64,000 bases of DNA from an uncultured Ulvibacter sp. (GCA_938083445.1 CALKCP010000003.1:216979-280978), one strand, 5' to 3'; counted from the first letter of the stretch, positions 8,625 through 18,441 are shown. Notes: generated by a model not told the origin, from the letters alone. Program-made: numbers and translations.

Positions 8625-10805
8625 ATGATCACTCGAATCGCAGTTCTGTTTCTTACGGCAATTACGTCACTTTCCGCACAGCAAAAAGACATCACATTAG
8701 AAGAAATATGGTCCGGAACATTTCGAACCAGCGGATTGGATGTGCTTCGGTCATTAAAAAGCGGGAAAGAATATTCTGTTTTAAATTATGATCGGAATAC
8801 CAAGTCTTCTTCAATCGATGTTTACAATTATAACAATGGTGATAAGTTGCAAACACTCGTTAATTCAAATGATTTGCCTGGGATCACTCGAATCTCGTCC
8901 TATGAATTTAGTAAGGATGAAAGTAAATTATTGTTGGCAACTAGCTTGGATCAAATTTATCGGCGTTCCGTCTTAGGAACTTATTATGTATATGATATCA
9001 ATTCGAAATCTCTTAGCCTTGTTTCTGAAAATAAGATTCAAGAACCCACATTTAACAACGATGCGAGTAAAATAGCCTATGGCTATGCAAACAATCTCTA
9101 CGTGCGTGACATAGAAACGGGTAACACCATGCAGATTACTGATGATGGAAAGAAGAATGGTATTATCAATGGTATCACTGATTGGGTGTATGAGGAAGAG
9201 TTTGCATTTGTTCGGGCATTCGATTGGAATAAAGATGGAACAAAGATCGCTTTCATAAGATTTGACGAAACTGAAGTTCCAGAGTTTTCTATGGATGTTT
9301 ATGGTAAAGAACTTTACCAAACACAGCAGGTTTTTAAATATCCAAAAGCAGGAGAGGCGAATGCAGATGTGTCGCTACATATATACAATTTAGGCTCAGA
9401 AGAAACAACTAAGGTGGATGTCTCAGGCTACAATAGTTATTATATACCTAGAATAGAATGGACAAACGATAGTGACATATTGAGTGCGCAATTAACCAAT
9501 AGGCATCAAAATGTTTTGGATTTGGTTTTCGTAGATACAAAGAGGAATACCACTTCTTTAATCTTAAAAGAAACCGATAAAGCATACGTGGATGTTACCG
9601 ATAATTTAACCTTCTTAAGTGACAATAGCTTTATTTGGACAAGTGAAAAAAGCGGATGGAATCACATTTATCACTATGATAAATCTGGAAAACTAATTAA
9701 TCAAATTACGAATGGAGATTGGGAAGTAACCGACTATTATGGTTTTGATCAAAATACAGGACGAATTTATTATCAAAGCACTGAAAATGGTAGTATCAAT
9801 AGAGACCTTTATTCTGTGTTGGCTTCGGGAAAAAACACATTCCGACTCTCAAACCAAATCGGAAATAATAGAGGTTCATTTAGCGCAGATTTTTCTTTAT
9901 ATATCAATACATTCAGTAATTCGACGACGCCTTATACCTATACCTTGCACGAGTCTTTAAGAGGGGAGCAATTGAGAGAAATAGTGAACAACGATGGCTT
10001 AAAGAATGCATTGAGCGGCTATAAGGTTTCTCCAAAAGAATTTTCGACGATCAATGTTAATGGGAATGATCTAAATATGTACATGATTAAACCATTGGAT
10101 TTTGACCCAAATAAGGAATATCCGCTTTTTATGTATCAGTATTCTGGTCCAGGTTCGCAACAAGTAGCAAATAAATGGGCTAGTTCGAACGACTATTGGC
10201 ATCAAATGTTGGCGCAGGATGGTTTTATAATTGCCTGTATAGATGGGAGAGGTACAGGTCTAAAAGGGCGTGACTTCAAGAAAATGACTCAAAAGGAATT
10301 AGGCAAATTTGAGGTAGAAGATCAAATTGCGGCAGCCCAAAAATTAGGCAATCTTTCTTATATTGATAAAAATAGAATTGGAATCTGGGGCTGGAGCTAT
10401 GGCGGCTTTATGTCTTCGAATTGCTTATTTCAAGGTGCGGATACATTTGCGATGGCAATTGCTGTAGCACCCGTAAGTAGTTGGCGATTTTATGATACGA
10501 TTTACACAGAAAGATATATGGAAACACCTCAAGAGAATCCATCGGGCTATGACCAAAACTCTCCCATTTTCCATGTAGATAAAATGCAGGGAGATTTTTT
10601 ACTAGTGCACGGTAGTGCAGATGACAATGTACATGTACAAAATACAACGCGTCTAGTTGAGGCATTGGTTCAAGCCGATAAAGAATTTGATTGGGCAGTA
10701 TATCCTGATAAGAATCATGGGATCTATGGAGGAAATACGCGACTGCATTTATATAAAAAAATGACACGATTTATTAAGGAAACACTCGGGATACCCAAAG
10801 GGTAA
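8625..10805 (+). CDS. Dipeptidyl peptidase IV (S9B family)
   Basis: A 726-residue exported serine peptidase that removes X-Pro or X-Ala dipeptides from peptide N-termini. It has a signal peptide (ITRIAVLFLTAITSLSAQQ), a DPP-IV beta-propeller over about residues 90-450, and a C-terminal alpha/beta-hydrolase domain. The triad is visible: Ser591 in GWSYGG, Asp in HGSADDNVHVQN, His in DKNHGIYGG. The DWVYEEEF motif supplies the Glu pair that binds the substrate amino group, separating it from plain prolyl oligopeptidases. I prefer the ATG at 8625 over a TTG at 8613 because it starts the signal peptide. It lies just before two peptide transporter genes, which would import the dipeptides it releases. 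Confidence 0.93.
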   Translation: MITRIAVLFLTAITSLSAQQKDITLEEIWSGTFRTSGLDVLRSLKSGKEYSVLNYDRNTKSSSIDVYNYNNGDKLQTLVNSNDLPGITRISSYEFSKDESKLLLATSLDQIYRRSVLGTYYVYDINSKSLSLVSENKIQEPTFNNDASKIAYGYANNLYVRDIETGNTMQITDDGKKNGIINGITDWVYEEEFAFVRAFDWNKDGTKIAFIRFDETEVPEFSMDVYGKELYQTQQVFKYPKAGEANADVSLHIYNLGSEETTKVDVSGYNSYYIPRIEWTNDSDILSAQLTNRHQNVLDLVFVDTKRNTTSLILKETDKAYVDVTDNLTFLSDNSFIWTSEKSGWNHIYHYDKSGKLINQITNGDWEVTDYYGFDQNTGRIYYQSTENGSINRDLYSVLASGKNTFRLSNQIGNNRGSFSADFSLYINTFSNSTTPYTYTLHESLRGEQLREIVNNDGLKNALSGYKVSPKEFSTINVNGNDLNMYMIKPLDFDPNKEYPLFMYQYSGPGSQQVANKWASSNDYWHQMLAQDGFIIACIDGRGTGLKGRDFKKMTQKELGKFEVEDQIAAAQKLGNLSYIDKNRIGIWGWSYGGFMSSNCLFQGADTFAMAIAVAPVSSWRFYDTIYTERYMETPQENPSGYDQNSPIFHVDKMQGDFLLVHGSADDNVHVQNTTRLVEALVQADKEFDWAVYPDKNHGIYGGNTRLHLYKKMTRFIKETLGIPKG

Positions 10806-10852
10806 CCTTTTAAATATTGAAAACAAATCACTAACTAATAACAAACAAGTAT

Positions 10853-12241
10853 ATGTCAACAGCAATTAAACAGGCTCATCAAAAAGAATTATTCGGACAT
10901 CCAGTAGGACTTTATGTGCTATTTTTCACCGAAATGTGGGAACGTTTCTCATATTATGGGATGCGTGCAATTCTAGTTCTTTATTTAATTGGAGCGACTG
11001 AAGATGTAAATGCTGGTTTGGGTTGGACGAATGGTGAAGCACTTGCATTATACGGTTGGTATACCATGTTGGTGTATGTAGCTTCCATACCGGGAGGATG
11101 GATTGCTGATAAATTTTTAGGTCAAAAAAAATCTGTTCTTTACGGAGGAATATTGCTTGTTGCAGGACATAGTATTTTAGCTGTTGAAGAAATGTGGGCA
11201 TTCTATTCTGGACTAGGTCTTATTATAGCGGGTGTAGGATTATTAAAGCCAAACATTTCAACGATGGTTGGTGGTTTGTACAAGCAAGGAGATATTCGAA
11301 GAGATAAAGGATTTACAATATTTTATATAGGGATCAATGTTGGTGCCTTCTTGTCCAGTATCATTGTTGGGTATGTTGGAGAAGTTCACGGTTGGCATTA
11401 TGGGTTTGGACTGGCCGGTATAGGAATGGCTTTAGGACTCATACAATACTTAGCAGGACAAACGTATCTTAAAACTGTAGGAAACTTTATCGGGACTTCA
11501 GGAAATGAGGAAGAAAAAGCTGCAATGAAAAAACCTTTAACAAAAATTGAAAAGGATCGAGTTGTTGTATTGTTTTTGTCTTTCCTACTAGTGATCGTAT
11601 TTTGGGGTGCCTTCGAACAGGCCGGTGGTTTGATGAATATTTATGCTTCTGAAAAAACGGACAGAATGTTGATGGGATGGGAAGTTCCTGCTTCTTGGTT
11701 CCAATCATTAAATGCGATGTTTATTATTTTCCTAGGGACTAGCGTTGCCGGTTTTTGGGCGATGCGAAAATTGAAAGGGAAGCTTTCTACATCCTTGTTT
11801 AAAATGATCTTAGGACTTATAATCATGGGTGCAGGGTTCTTTTTTATGACTGCGGCTGCTGGACAATATGAGAGCGATGGTTCGTCTGCAATGTACTGGT
11901 TGGTATTGGCTTATTTATTTCATACTGTTGGAGAATTATGTATTTCACCAGTGGCTCTGTCTTATATTACAAAATTGGCTCCAGTAAAATATGCCTCTTT
12001 GATGATGGGGGTCTATTTTGCTATGACAGGATTTGGAAACAAACTTGCTGGCTTATTGGGAGAAGCATCAGAATCAATGGGAGAGTATGTTATATTCACT
12101 GGAATTGCTATCTTTTGTGTAGTATTTGGTTTATTGGTAATGGTATTTCGGAAAAAACTAGAAACCCTCACCCATGGTGCAGAGGACAATGAAAGAGTAA
12201 TGCATGAGGAAGCAGAAGGCTTTGAATTAGCAGATAATTAA
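10853..12241 (+). CDS. POT family proton-coupled peptide transporter, short form
   Basis: A 462-residue inner-membrane major-facilitator protein importing di- and tripeptides with protons. The POT signature EMWERFSYYGMRA lies near residue 27 (the ExxERFxYYG proton-coupling motif), the second signature GFTIFYIGINVGAFLSS near 155, and the FEQAGG and GELCISPVALSYITKLAP stretches fall in the C-terminal half. About 12 hydrophobic segments fit the family fold. It sits 47 bases after the dipeptidyl peptidase gene and is followed by its own terminator, then by a second POT gene. It resembles that gene closely at the N-terminus, which suggests an old tandem duplication. Confidence 0.93.
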   Translation: MSTAIKQAHQKELFGHPVGLYVLFFTEMWERFSYYGMRAILVLYLIGATEDVNAGLGWTNGEALALYGWYTMLVYVASIPGGWIADKFLGQKKSVLYGGILLVAGHSILAVEEMWAFYSGLGLIIAGVGLLKPNISTMVGGLYKQGDIRRDKGFTIFYIGINVGAFLSSIIVGYVGEVHGWHYGFGLAGIGMALGLIQYLAGQTYLKTVGNFIGTSGNEEEKAAMKKPLTKIEKDRVVVLFLSFLLVIVFWGAFEQAGGLMNIYASEKTDRMLMGWEVPASWFQSLNAMFIIFLGTSVAGFWAMRKLKGKLSTSLFKMILGLIIMGAGFFFMTAAAGQYESDGSSAMYWLVLAYLFHTVGELCISPVALSYITKLAPVKYASLMMGVYFAMTGFGNKLAGLLGEASESMGEYVIFTGIAIFCVVFGLLVMVFRKKLETLTHGAEDNERVMHEEAEGFELADN

Positions 12242-12251
12242 TACGTTTATT

Positions 12252-12284
12252 AAAAAGCCTTAGCATGTTGCATAAGGCTTTTTT
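12252..12284 (+). terminator. Intrinsic terminator after the first POT gene
   Basis: A ten-base-pair stem (AAAAGCCTTA with TAAGGCTTTT, loop of ten bases) followed by a T run, starting 11 bases after the stop codon of the first peptide transporter. It should at least partly separate the two transporter genes. Confidence 0.85.
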
Positions 12285-12314
12285 GATTTTATACTACAAC
12301 CATAAACCAATCTT

Positions 12315-14063
12315 ATGAATACAGATATTGAAAATTTATTTAAGGACAAAGTACTTGGGCATCCGGCAGGATTGTTTGTGTTATTTTTTACTGAAATGTG
12401 GGAGCGTTTTTCTTATTATGGAATGCGAGCCTTATTAGTCATGTTTTTCACCGCATCCCTAATGGATGGTGGATGGGGATGGCCAAGAGAGCATGCCTTT
12501 GCTATTTTTGGAACTTACACATCACTGGTGTATCTATCCACATTATTAGGGGGCTATATGGCTGATAAAAAAATAGGGTATAGATGGGCCGTCGTTATAG
12601 GGGCCTTGCTCATGACTTTAGGTCATGGGGCGATGGCATTAGAAACGCCATTTTTTATATATACGGGCTTAACCTTACTTGTTTTTGGAAGCGGTTTTTT
12701 TAAACCAAACATGACTTCTATTATCTCTGAAATGTATGCTGACAAACCTGAGAAAAAAGACGGTGCTTATACCATCTTTTATATGGGTGTTAATGCCGGT
12801 GCATTCTTAGGAATTTTACTTTGTGGATACCTAGGAGAAACAATCGGTTGGAGCTGGGGCTTTGGCGTAGCTGGAATTTTCATGTTATTTGGCTTATTGC
12901 AGTTTTGGTTTGCAAAAGATATATTTGGAGGTATTGGTTTAAAACCATCGAAAGAGGTAGATGAGACAATAGATATCACTTTAGATGAGAATAAATTAAA
13001 TCCATTTACACCTTTTCAGTTGGTTTTGATTGCCATATCATCTGTATTAGGATTGTCCTGGATTTTGAATGACCCAGTTGCAAAGATTAGTGATGGAGAA
13101 TACAATCTATTTAATTTTGAGGCCTTTGGTTTCTCTGGTCCAAATGTAATTATCATTTTCGCATTATTATTATTCGTAGCCCTGTTGGTTATTAGAATCC
13201 CAAAATACACCCGGATTATAAGGGATAGAATGATTGCAGTTGTGTTTTTTGCATTTATCACAATTTTCTTTTGGGCCATTTTCGAGCAGGCACCGAGTTC
13301 ATTAACCATTTTTGCAAGAGACTATACCCAGAGAGTTTTGGCGGGAAATACAGCACTAATATTTAAAGTTGTAAATTCTTTGATGACCTTAATTCCGCTT
13401 GGTATTATAACATGGGTATTGTGGTTATTGTTTAAGAAAACTTTTTCCAAATACGCACTCTCGAATATATTTTTGGGATTAAGTTTTGTTATCATTTGGA
13501 TTATTGCAGTATGGATGTTGTACACAGAATTTCAAAAAGAAATTGCTGAGGTTCCTGCATCTTGGTTTGGTGTTTTAAACTCTTTGTTTATTATAGCAAT
13601 GGCTCCTTTGTTTTCAAAATGGTGGGAAAGTAAATACAATCCTAATGCAAATATGAAATATGCGATTGGTATGATTTTACTTGGTATTGGTATGGCTTGT
13701 GTTGCTATTGGAGCAGCAGACATACCAGTTGGTGCTAAAACGGCATCTGTAAGTATGATTTGGTTGATACTCGTATACTTTTTCCATACGATGGGTGAAC
13801 TTTGTATTTCTCCAGTAGCCTTGTCTTACGTGAGTAAATTGGTTCCTGGTAGAATGATTGCAATGATGTTTGGTATTTGGTATTTGGCAGTTGCAATAGG
13901 TATGAAGTTAGCGGGTGTTTTTGGAGAAGCATCAGAGGGTATAGCAAAAACAGAAGGCTTGAGTTATTTTTTCTGGTTGCTTACGGCAGTCGCGGTGGGA
14001 CTAGGAGTCTTGTCGATGTTGTTGTATCCAGTGATTAAAAAACTCATGCACGGTGTGAAATAG
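12315..14063 (+). CDS. POT family proton-coupled peptide transporter, long form
   Basis: A 582-residue paralogue of the preceding transporter. It has the same EMWERFSYYGMRA motif near residue 28, the YTIFYMGVNAGAFLGI second signature, FWAIFEQAPSS, and GELCISPVALSYVSKLVPG near the end. It is about 120 residues longer. The extra length lies in the middle, where additional hydrophobic segments (for example NVIIIFALLLFVALLVIRI, about residues 275-295) fit the two extra helices known in many bacterial POT proteins (14 helices). Substrates should be small peptides; selectivity relative to the short paralogue cannot be read from the sequence. Confidence 0.92.
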   Translation: MNTDIENLFKDKVLGHPAGLFVLFFTEMWERFSYYGMRALLVMFFTASLMDGGWGWPREHAFAIFGTYTSLVYLSTLLGGYMADKKIGYRWAVVIGALLMTLGHGAMALETPFFIYTGLTLLVFGSGFFKPNMTSIISEMYADKPEKKDGAYTIFYMGVNAGAFLGILLCGYLGETIGWSWGFGVAGIFMLFGLLQFWFAKDIFGGIGLKPSKEVDETIDITLDENKLNPFTPFQLVLIAISSVLGLSWILNDPVAKISDGEYNLFNFEAFGFSGPNVIIIFALLLFVALLVIRIPKYTRIIRDRMIAVVFFAFITIFFWAIFEQAPSSLTIFARDYTQRVLAGNTALIFKVVNSLMTLIPLGIITWVLWLLFKKTFSKYALSNIFLGLSFVIIWIIAVWMLYTEFQKEIAEVPASWFGVLNSLFIIAMAPLFSKWWESKYNPNANMKYAIGMILLGIGMACVAIGAADIPVGAKTASVSMIWLILVYFFHTMGELCISPVALSYVSKLVPGRMIAMMFGIWYLAVAIGMKLAGVFGEASEGIAKTEGLSYFFWLLTAVAVGLGVLSMLLYPVIKKLMHGVK

Positions 14064-14080
14064 AATACAATACATTTATA

Positions 14081-14111
14081 AAAAAAACGTTCCATTTTTG
14101 GAGCGTTTTTT
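14081..14111 (+). terminator. Intrinsic terminator after the second POT gene
   Basis: An inverted repeat of nine base pairs with one G-U pair (AACGTTCCA and TGGAGCGTT around TTTT), followed by a T run, 20 bases after the stop codon. Confidence 0.8.
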
Positions 14112-14143
14112 GTTTCGTTTCTTAGCTATCAAAAAAGATTGTA

Positions 14144-14683
14144 ATGAAAAAACTATTTCTTCTTTTACTTTTTATAACTATTGGGCATATAGATGCTCAG
14201 GAAATTAATTGGATACCAATGAACGAGGCGCTTGCAGCGCAGCAAGAAAATCCAAAAAAAATTATCATGGACGTCTATACCACCTGGTGTGGCCCATGTA
14301 AATTAATGGATCGAAATACGTTCAGTAACACCGATGTGATTAATTATATAAATGAGAATTATTATGCTGTGAAGTTTAATGCTGAAGGTACTGAGAGCAT
14401 TACTTTCGAAGATTTTACCTATACCAACCCCAATTATCAAGAAGGTAGAAAGGGCAGAAACACCACCCACTTTTTTGCAGATGCCTTAAAACTCCGTGGG
14501 TATCCAAGTATGGTGTTTTTTGAATCTGATGGGTCTCTAATTCAAGCAGTTCCAGGATATAAAACTCCTAAGGAATTAGAAATTTATTTGAAGATGATTG
14601 GCACAGACGATTATCTTAAACTTGTTTCGCCCGAAGCATGGGCTGCGTACCAAGAAAGTTTTAAGTCTACATTCAAGGGCTAG
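14144..14683 (+). CDS. Periplasmic thioredoxin-fold protein
   Basis: A 179-residue exported protein with a signal peptide (KKLFLLLLFITIGHIDAQ) and a thioredoxin fold. The active-site motif WCGPC lies at about residues 48-52, preceded by IIMDVYTTWCGPC and followed by the cis-Pro region LRGYPSMVFFESDG near 120. The combination of a signal peptide with WCGPC suggests a periplasmic reductase or disulfide-exchange protein, of the DUF255/thioredoxin_7-like type common in Bacteroidota. The neighbouring peptidase and transporters do not point to a particular partner. It has its own upstream gap after the POT terminator and is convergent with comEC. Confidence 0.8.
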   Translation: MKKLFLLLLFITIGHIDAQEINWIPMNEALAAQQENPKKIIMDVYTTWCGPCKLMDRNTFSNTDVINYINENYYAVKFNAEGTESITFEDFTYTNPNYQEGRKGRNTTHFFADALKLRGYPSMVFFESDGSLIQAVPGYKTPKELEIYLKMIGTDDYLKLVSPEAWAAYQESFKSTFKG

Positions 14684-14704
14684 CGTCTCACCTCAAGCCT
14701 TGGC

Positions 14705-16738
14705 CTAATCAATGATGAGAGTGCCCATGGACCCGGTATAATGAAATGGCACCTTTTTTTGTTTGCAGGTGTTTTCCCAGCGAGAAACATAACTACTATA
14801 ATTGCTTCCATCCGCAACAATTAATTTTGGGTTTATGGAATCAATGAAGCGTGTCAAATTAACTTTTGGGCTCTCCGTAAGAAGTACTATTGGTTTTTGA
14901 AACCGCTTCGAATAAACACCTAAACTATCTAGAATGAGTAGGTATGTTTTTTTCAACTTAAAAACGCTCGGAATTCGCTCCTCGCAATACTGATTAATTC
15001 TTTTAGCGACAAGATAGTCGTGAACGGGATAAGCTTGTTCAAAATTTGAGAGGGAATCGTTTCTGAATAAAGTAAAATGAGTGTCGTTTTTATATCCGAT
15101 AAGTGATTTTCTGCTTTTATGAAATACCAGCCACTCATCCTGCGACGATTCTAATTTGTCCCAAACAGCGAATCCGATGAGTATATTTAGGCTGACTAAT
15201 AGGAACATTAAATTTTTGTAATTGAAGGAATACCAAAGCAAGATAAGTGAGCTTAAAAGAAGATAGACAGTAAGGGTATTTTCTAGCGTGTAATAGATAT
15301 CCTTAAAGACAAAAACTTCTTGATTGGCTACCCAATTGATAAACCCATTTAAACTTTTAATTAGAAAATTATATGCTTGCTCAAATGAATCTGTTGAAAG
15401 GTTGAGAGCTGAAAGGAGTACTAGTAATATGCCACCACCTAGTAAGATGCTAATTACAGGCAATACAACAAGGTTTGTGATAAAAAACAGTCCAGGGAAT
15501 TGATGAAAATAATAAATACTCAACGGCAACACACCTAATTGAGCAGCGATACTTACCGTGAAAATATCCCAAAATAATGTGTCAATATAAAACTGTGGGC
15601 GATAATACCTGCTCAGTTTTGGTTGCACCAGCATGATAGAAAGTACGGCCAAATAACTCAATTGAAAACTAAGATGGAAGAGCCAAAGTGGATTAATGAG
15701 GATTAATAATAGAAATGAGATTGAAAGGTTGTTCAAATTACTAGATCGCCTGTTGATGATTTTTACAAAAGAAAAGATTGAGAACATGGTCACCGCGCGA
15801 GTTACAGAGGGAGAAAGTCCTGTGATAAATGCAAAAAACCAAAGACAAAAAATGATCAAAACGCTTTGAATGAATATACCGTATTTGAATCGGTTTAAGA
15901 ATGACAATAGAAACGTCAGCATAAAATATAGTATGCCTATATGTAAACCTGAAACCGCCAATATATGTGCTGCTCCGGCATCGGTATAACTACTGTAAAG
16001 CGCCTTGTTGATGTCTTTTTTTTGTCCCAAAACAAGGGCGTGAATGATGGCGCGTTCGTTACTACCTAAGGAGGTCTGTTTCAGCTTTTCAAGTAGATGA
16101 TTTCTGAATCGCTCGGCCAGACCTTTAAGCGTAGTTGATCCAATTGTTTTCATTAAAATAGATTGATTCCTGCACTGTATTTGATGGTAAACGCCTCGTG
16201 TCTCCATATAGTCGGAATAATTAAATTGACCCGGATTTAAGGGTCTTGGTATGGCTTGAAGCATGGCGCTTACTACTAGTTGATCGTCTATGTTCAGAAC
16301 GGCTGTAGTTTCGTTTTTCTGTATGAGTAGTAAGAGGCTGCCGCTCGCAACGATACCATTAATAGCGTCAACCTTAGCGATGTATTTTCGATTGTAATTG
16401 CCAGGTTTCAGTATATCGGTGATCTGTAGTTGTAATACAGTTACGGTTTCTTCCGACGTGATGTGTGAATAATGATCTGGTTTAAAGAGTGGAAGTTGAA
16501 TCTGATAATTACAATATCCAATCATGAAAAAGCTCGCGTAGGAAACGATTCCGAAAACAGCATACTGGTACCATTGTTTGCGGGTTAATATCCATAGAAG
16601 AAAAAGGACGATAGCGATTACGACTGTCGCTTTTAAAGAGAACAGCGCTGGGAATGGCGTATAATGTCCTGCAACTATCCCTAAGGCAGTAAGAACAGCA
16701 AATCGGATGATGAGATAATTGACAATTTTCACACTCAA
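14705..16738 (-). CDS. comEC: ComEC/Rec2-family DNA uptake channel protein
   Basis: A 677-residue inner-membrane protein of the ComEC/Rec2 family, which forms the channel for single-stranded DNA entry in natural transformation. The N-terminal DUF4131-like region spans about residues 1-190 and the Competence domain about 225-500, with the hallmark AAHILAVSGLHIGILYF and multiple membrane helices. The C-terminal region (about 540-677) has strands resembling the end of a metallo-beta-lactamase domain (KLIVADGSNYSSYVSRW) but no HxHxDH metal-binding motif, as in many short Bacteroidota homologues. It is the last gene of the surE-lpxB operon, 43 bases after the C40 peptidase gene. Confidence 0.85.
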   Translation of the reverse strand: MSVKIVNYLIIRFAVLTALGIVAGHYTPFPALFSLKATVVIAIVLFLLWILTRKQWYQYAVFGIVSYASFFMIGYCNYQIQLPLFKPDHYSHITSEETVTVLQLQITDILKPGNYNRKYIAKVDAINGIVASGSLLLLIQKNETTAVLNIDDQLVVSAMLQAIPRPLNPGQFNYSDYMETRGVYHQIQCRNQSILMKTIGSTTLKGLAERFRNHLLEKLKQTSLGSNERAIIHALVLGQKKDINKALYSSYTDAGAAHILAVSGLHIGILYFMLTFLLSFLNRFKYGIFIQSVLIIFCLWFFAFITGLSPSVTRAVTMFSIFSFVKIINRRSSNLNNLSISFLLLILINPLWLFHLSFQLSYLAVLSIMLVQPKLSRYYRPQFYIDTLFWDIFTVSIAAQLGVLPLSIYYFHQFPGLFFITNLVVLPVISILLGGGILLVLLSALNLSTDSFEQAYNFLIKSLNGFINWVANQEVFVFKDIYYTLENTLTVYLLLSSLILLWYSFNYKNLMFLLVSLNILIGFAVWDKLESSQDEWLVFHKSRKSLIGYKNDTHFTLFRNDSLSNFEQAYPVHDYLVAKRINQYCEERIPSVFKLKKTYLLILDSLGVYSKRFQKPIVLLTESPKVNLTRFIDSINPKLIVADGSNYSSYVSRWENTCKQKKVPFHYTGSMGTLIID

Positions 16739-16781
16739 AGAGGTTGAGTGGGGAGTCGTGCAGGTTTACAAGATAGTAAAT

Positions 16782-17285
16782 TTACATAACGCGGCGAGCT
16801 CCTACGAATGCATTTTTCCAATATCCTTCATCCATAGATGAAATAATAACACCTTTTGAGGACGTTGCATGAATGAATAAGACCGAACCTTTTCTTGAGT
16901 CTACAATCAGTCCAACATGGTTGATTGATTTTTTACTCTTGGATGTTTTAAAAAACACCAAATCACCTTTAGTGCTTTTCGATAACGAAATAGACTTGCC
17001 TACTTTTGCCATATCTCTAGAAACACGTGGCAGTTTTATTTTTTCTTTCCCAAAAGCAATAAAAATCAAACCTGAACAATCCATGCCTTTTTTCGTGGTG
17101 CCTCCAAATTGATAACGAGTACCTCTAAAAGTCTTAGCGTAGGAGACAATTTTATTGGCCTTGGCACTGTTTGAAGTTGTTGATGTGCTCTCAATTTTGC
17201 TTGAGGGATTATTAGAAGCTGATTTTGACCCCCCACAAGAAGACAATAAAAAAGAGAAGAATGCTAGTAAGAGTAGCTTATGCAT
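16782..17285 (-). CDS. C40 (NlpC/P60) peptidoglycan hydrolase lipoprotein
   Basis: A 167-residue lipoprotein with a signal ending in LLSSC (Cys17) and a C-terminal NlpC/P60 cysteine-peptidase domain at about residues 50-165. The catalytic Cys lies in GMDCSGLIFIAF, the His in SINHVGLIVD, and a third polar residue in FIHATSSKG. Family members cut the D-Glu to diamino-acid bond in wall peptides. I chose the start at 17285 because it opens a clean lipoprotein signal. A start at 17309 is possible, and an upstream extension to 17417 would run into lpxB and is not credible. It lies 37 bases after lpxB. Confidence 0.88.
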   Translation of the reverse strand: MHKLLLLAFFSFLLSSCGGSKSASNNPSSKIESTSTTSNSAKANKIVSYAKTFRGTRYQFGGTTKKGMDCSGLIFIAFGKEKIKLPRVSRDMAKVGKSISLSKSTKGDLVFFKTSKSKKSINHVGLIVDSRKGSVLFIHATSSKGVIISSMDEGYWKNAFVGARRVM

Positions 17286-17322
17286 TATAGGATTTGATTT
17301 TGTCAACATTATAAAAAACAAC

Positions 17323-18441
17323 CTAACTGCCATTAATGGCTTCAAAAATAAGATGTGCAGCATTCTCACTCGCTCCTTTGCCACCCAGTTTTGTCTCCAG
17401 TTCATAGTAGTCTGCAAACAGGATGTCTCTTTGCTTTGGGTCTACTATTTTAGCGAGTTCCTGTCCTAGCTTTTTAGTGTTTAAATCACTTTGAATTAAT
17501 TCGGTTACCGCTTCTTTGTCTAAAATCAAATTAACAAGTGAAATGTATTTTAGATTAATAACTCTTTTGGCAATTTCGTAGGAGATGCGACTTCCTTTAT
17601 AGCATACTACCTGAGGCACTTTAAAAAGGGCTGTTTCCAGAGTGGCAGTCCCTGACGTAACCAAAGCTGCGGTCGATAGACTTAGTAGGTCGTAGGTTTT
17701 GTTAAGTAACAGGTGAACGTTCTGCCTTTTGATGTAAGGAGTATAGAACGCCACCTCCTGACTAGGTGCTCCGGCAATTACAAATTGATATTCCTCGAAA
17801 TTATCAACAACAGAAAGCATGACAGAGAGCATTTTTGAAATTTCTTGTTTCCGGCTACCAGGAAGCAAGGCTACTATTGGACGATCGTCTAATCCATGTT
17901 CTTTTTTGAAAGTAGTAGGGTCGACTAGCTTCTTATTTGCTATGGCATCGATTAATGGATGCCCGACAAAATGGACTGGAAAATCATGTTTCTCTTCGTA
18001 AAACTTTTTCTCAAACGGAAGAATCACATACATCGCGTCTACGTCACGTTTTATACTTGCGATTCGTCCTTCTTTCCAAGCCCAAATTTGAGGTGAAATA
18101 TAATAGTGGGTGCGATACTTTTTACTTTTGGCCCATTTCGCAATTCGAAGATTGAAGCCGGGGTAATCAATAAAAATAATTACGTCAGGATTGTATTTTT
18201 CGATGTCTTTTTTACAAAGCGAAATGTTTTTTAATATGGTTGTTAGGTTGAAAAGAACTTCAATAAAGCCCATAAAAGCAAGCTCCCGATAATGCTTTAC
18301 CGGATTACCTGCAACTTCCTTCATCAGATCTCCACCCCAAAAACGAAATGTTGCATCTCCATCTTGCAGCTTTAAGGCTTTCATCAAGTTGGCGCCGTGC
18401 AAGTCTCCTGATGCCTCGCCTGCTATAAGATAATACTTCAT
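17323..18441 (-). CDS. lpxB: Lipid-A-disaccharide synthase LpxB
   Basis: Condenses UDP-2,3-diacylglucosamine with lipid X to form the tetraacyl disaccharide of lipid A, at the inner face of the cytoplasmic membrane. The 372-residue protein matches the GT19 family along its length: MKYYLIAGEASGDLHGANL at the start, GFIEVLFNL near residue 60, IDYPGFNLRIAKW near 92, YYISPQIWAWKEGR near 112, LPGSRKQEI near 196, and the TSGTATLETAL acceptor segment near 265. The length is normal. It is flanked by a small membrane protein gene (39 bases upstream) and the C40 peptidase, a common Flavobacteriaceae order. Confidence 0.95.
   Translation of the reverse strand: MKYYLIAGEASGDLHGANLMKALKLQDGDATFRFWGGDLMKEVAGNPVKHYRELAFMGFIEVLFNLTTILKNISLCKKDIEKYNPDVIIFIDYPGFNLRIAKWAKSKKYRTHYYISPQIWAWKEGRIASIKRDVDAMYVILPFEKKFYEEKHDFPVHFVGHPLIDAIANKKLVDPTTFKKEHGLDDRPIVALLPGSRKQEISKMLSVMLSVVDNFEEYQFVIAGAPSQEVAFYTPYIKRQNVHLLLNKTYDLLSLSTAALVTSGTATLETALFKVPQVVCYKGSRISYEIAKRVINLKYISLVNLILDKEAVTELIQSDLNTKKLGQELAKIVDPKQRDILFADYYELETKLGGKGASENAAHLIFEAINGS

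Noticed and set aside
14674..14702. Possible terminator between the thioredoxin-like gene and comEC
   Set aside because: The stem (CAAGGGCT with AGCCTTG) has a bulge and is not followed by a T run on either strand.
17286..17417. N-terminal extension of the C40 peptidase
   Set aside because: It would overlap lpxB and place 44 residues before a perfect lipoprotein signal, which would then be internal.
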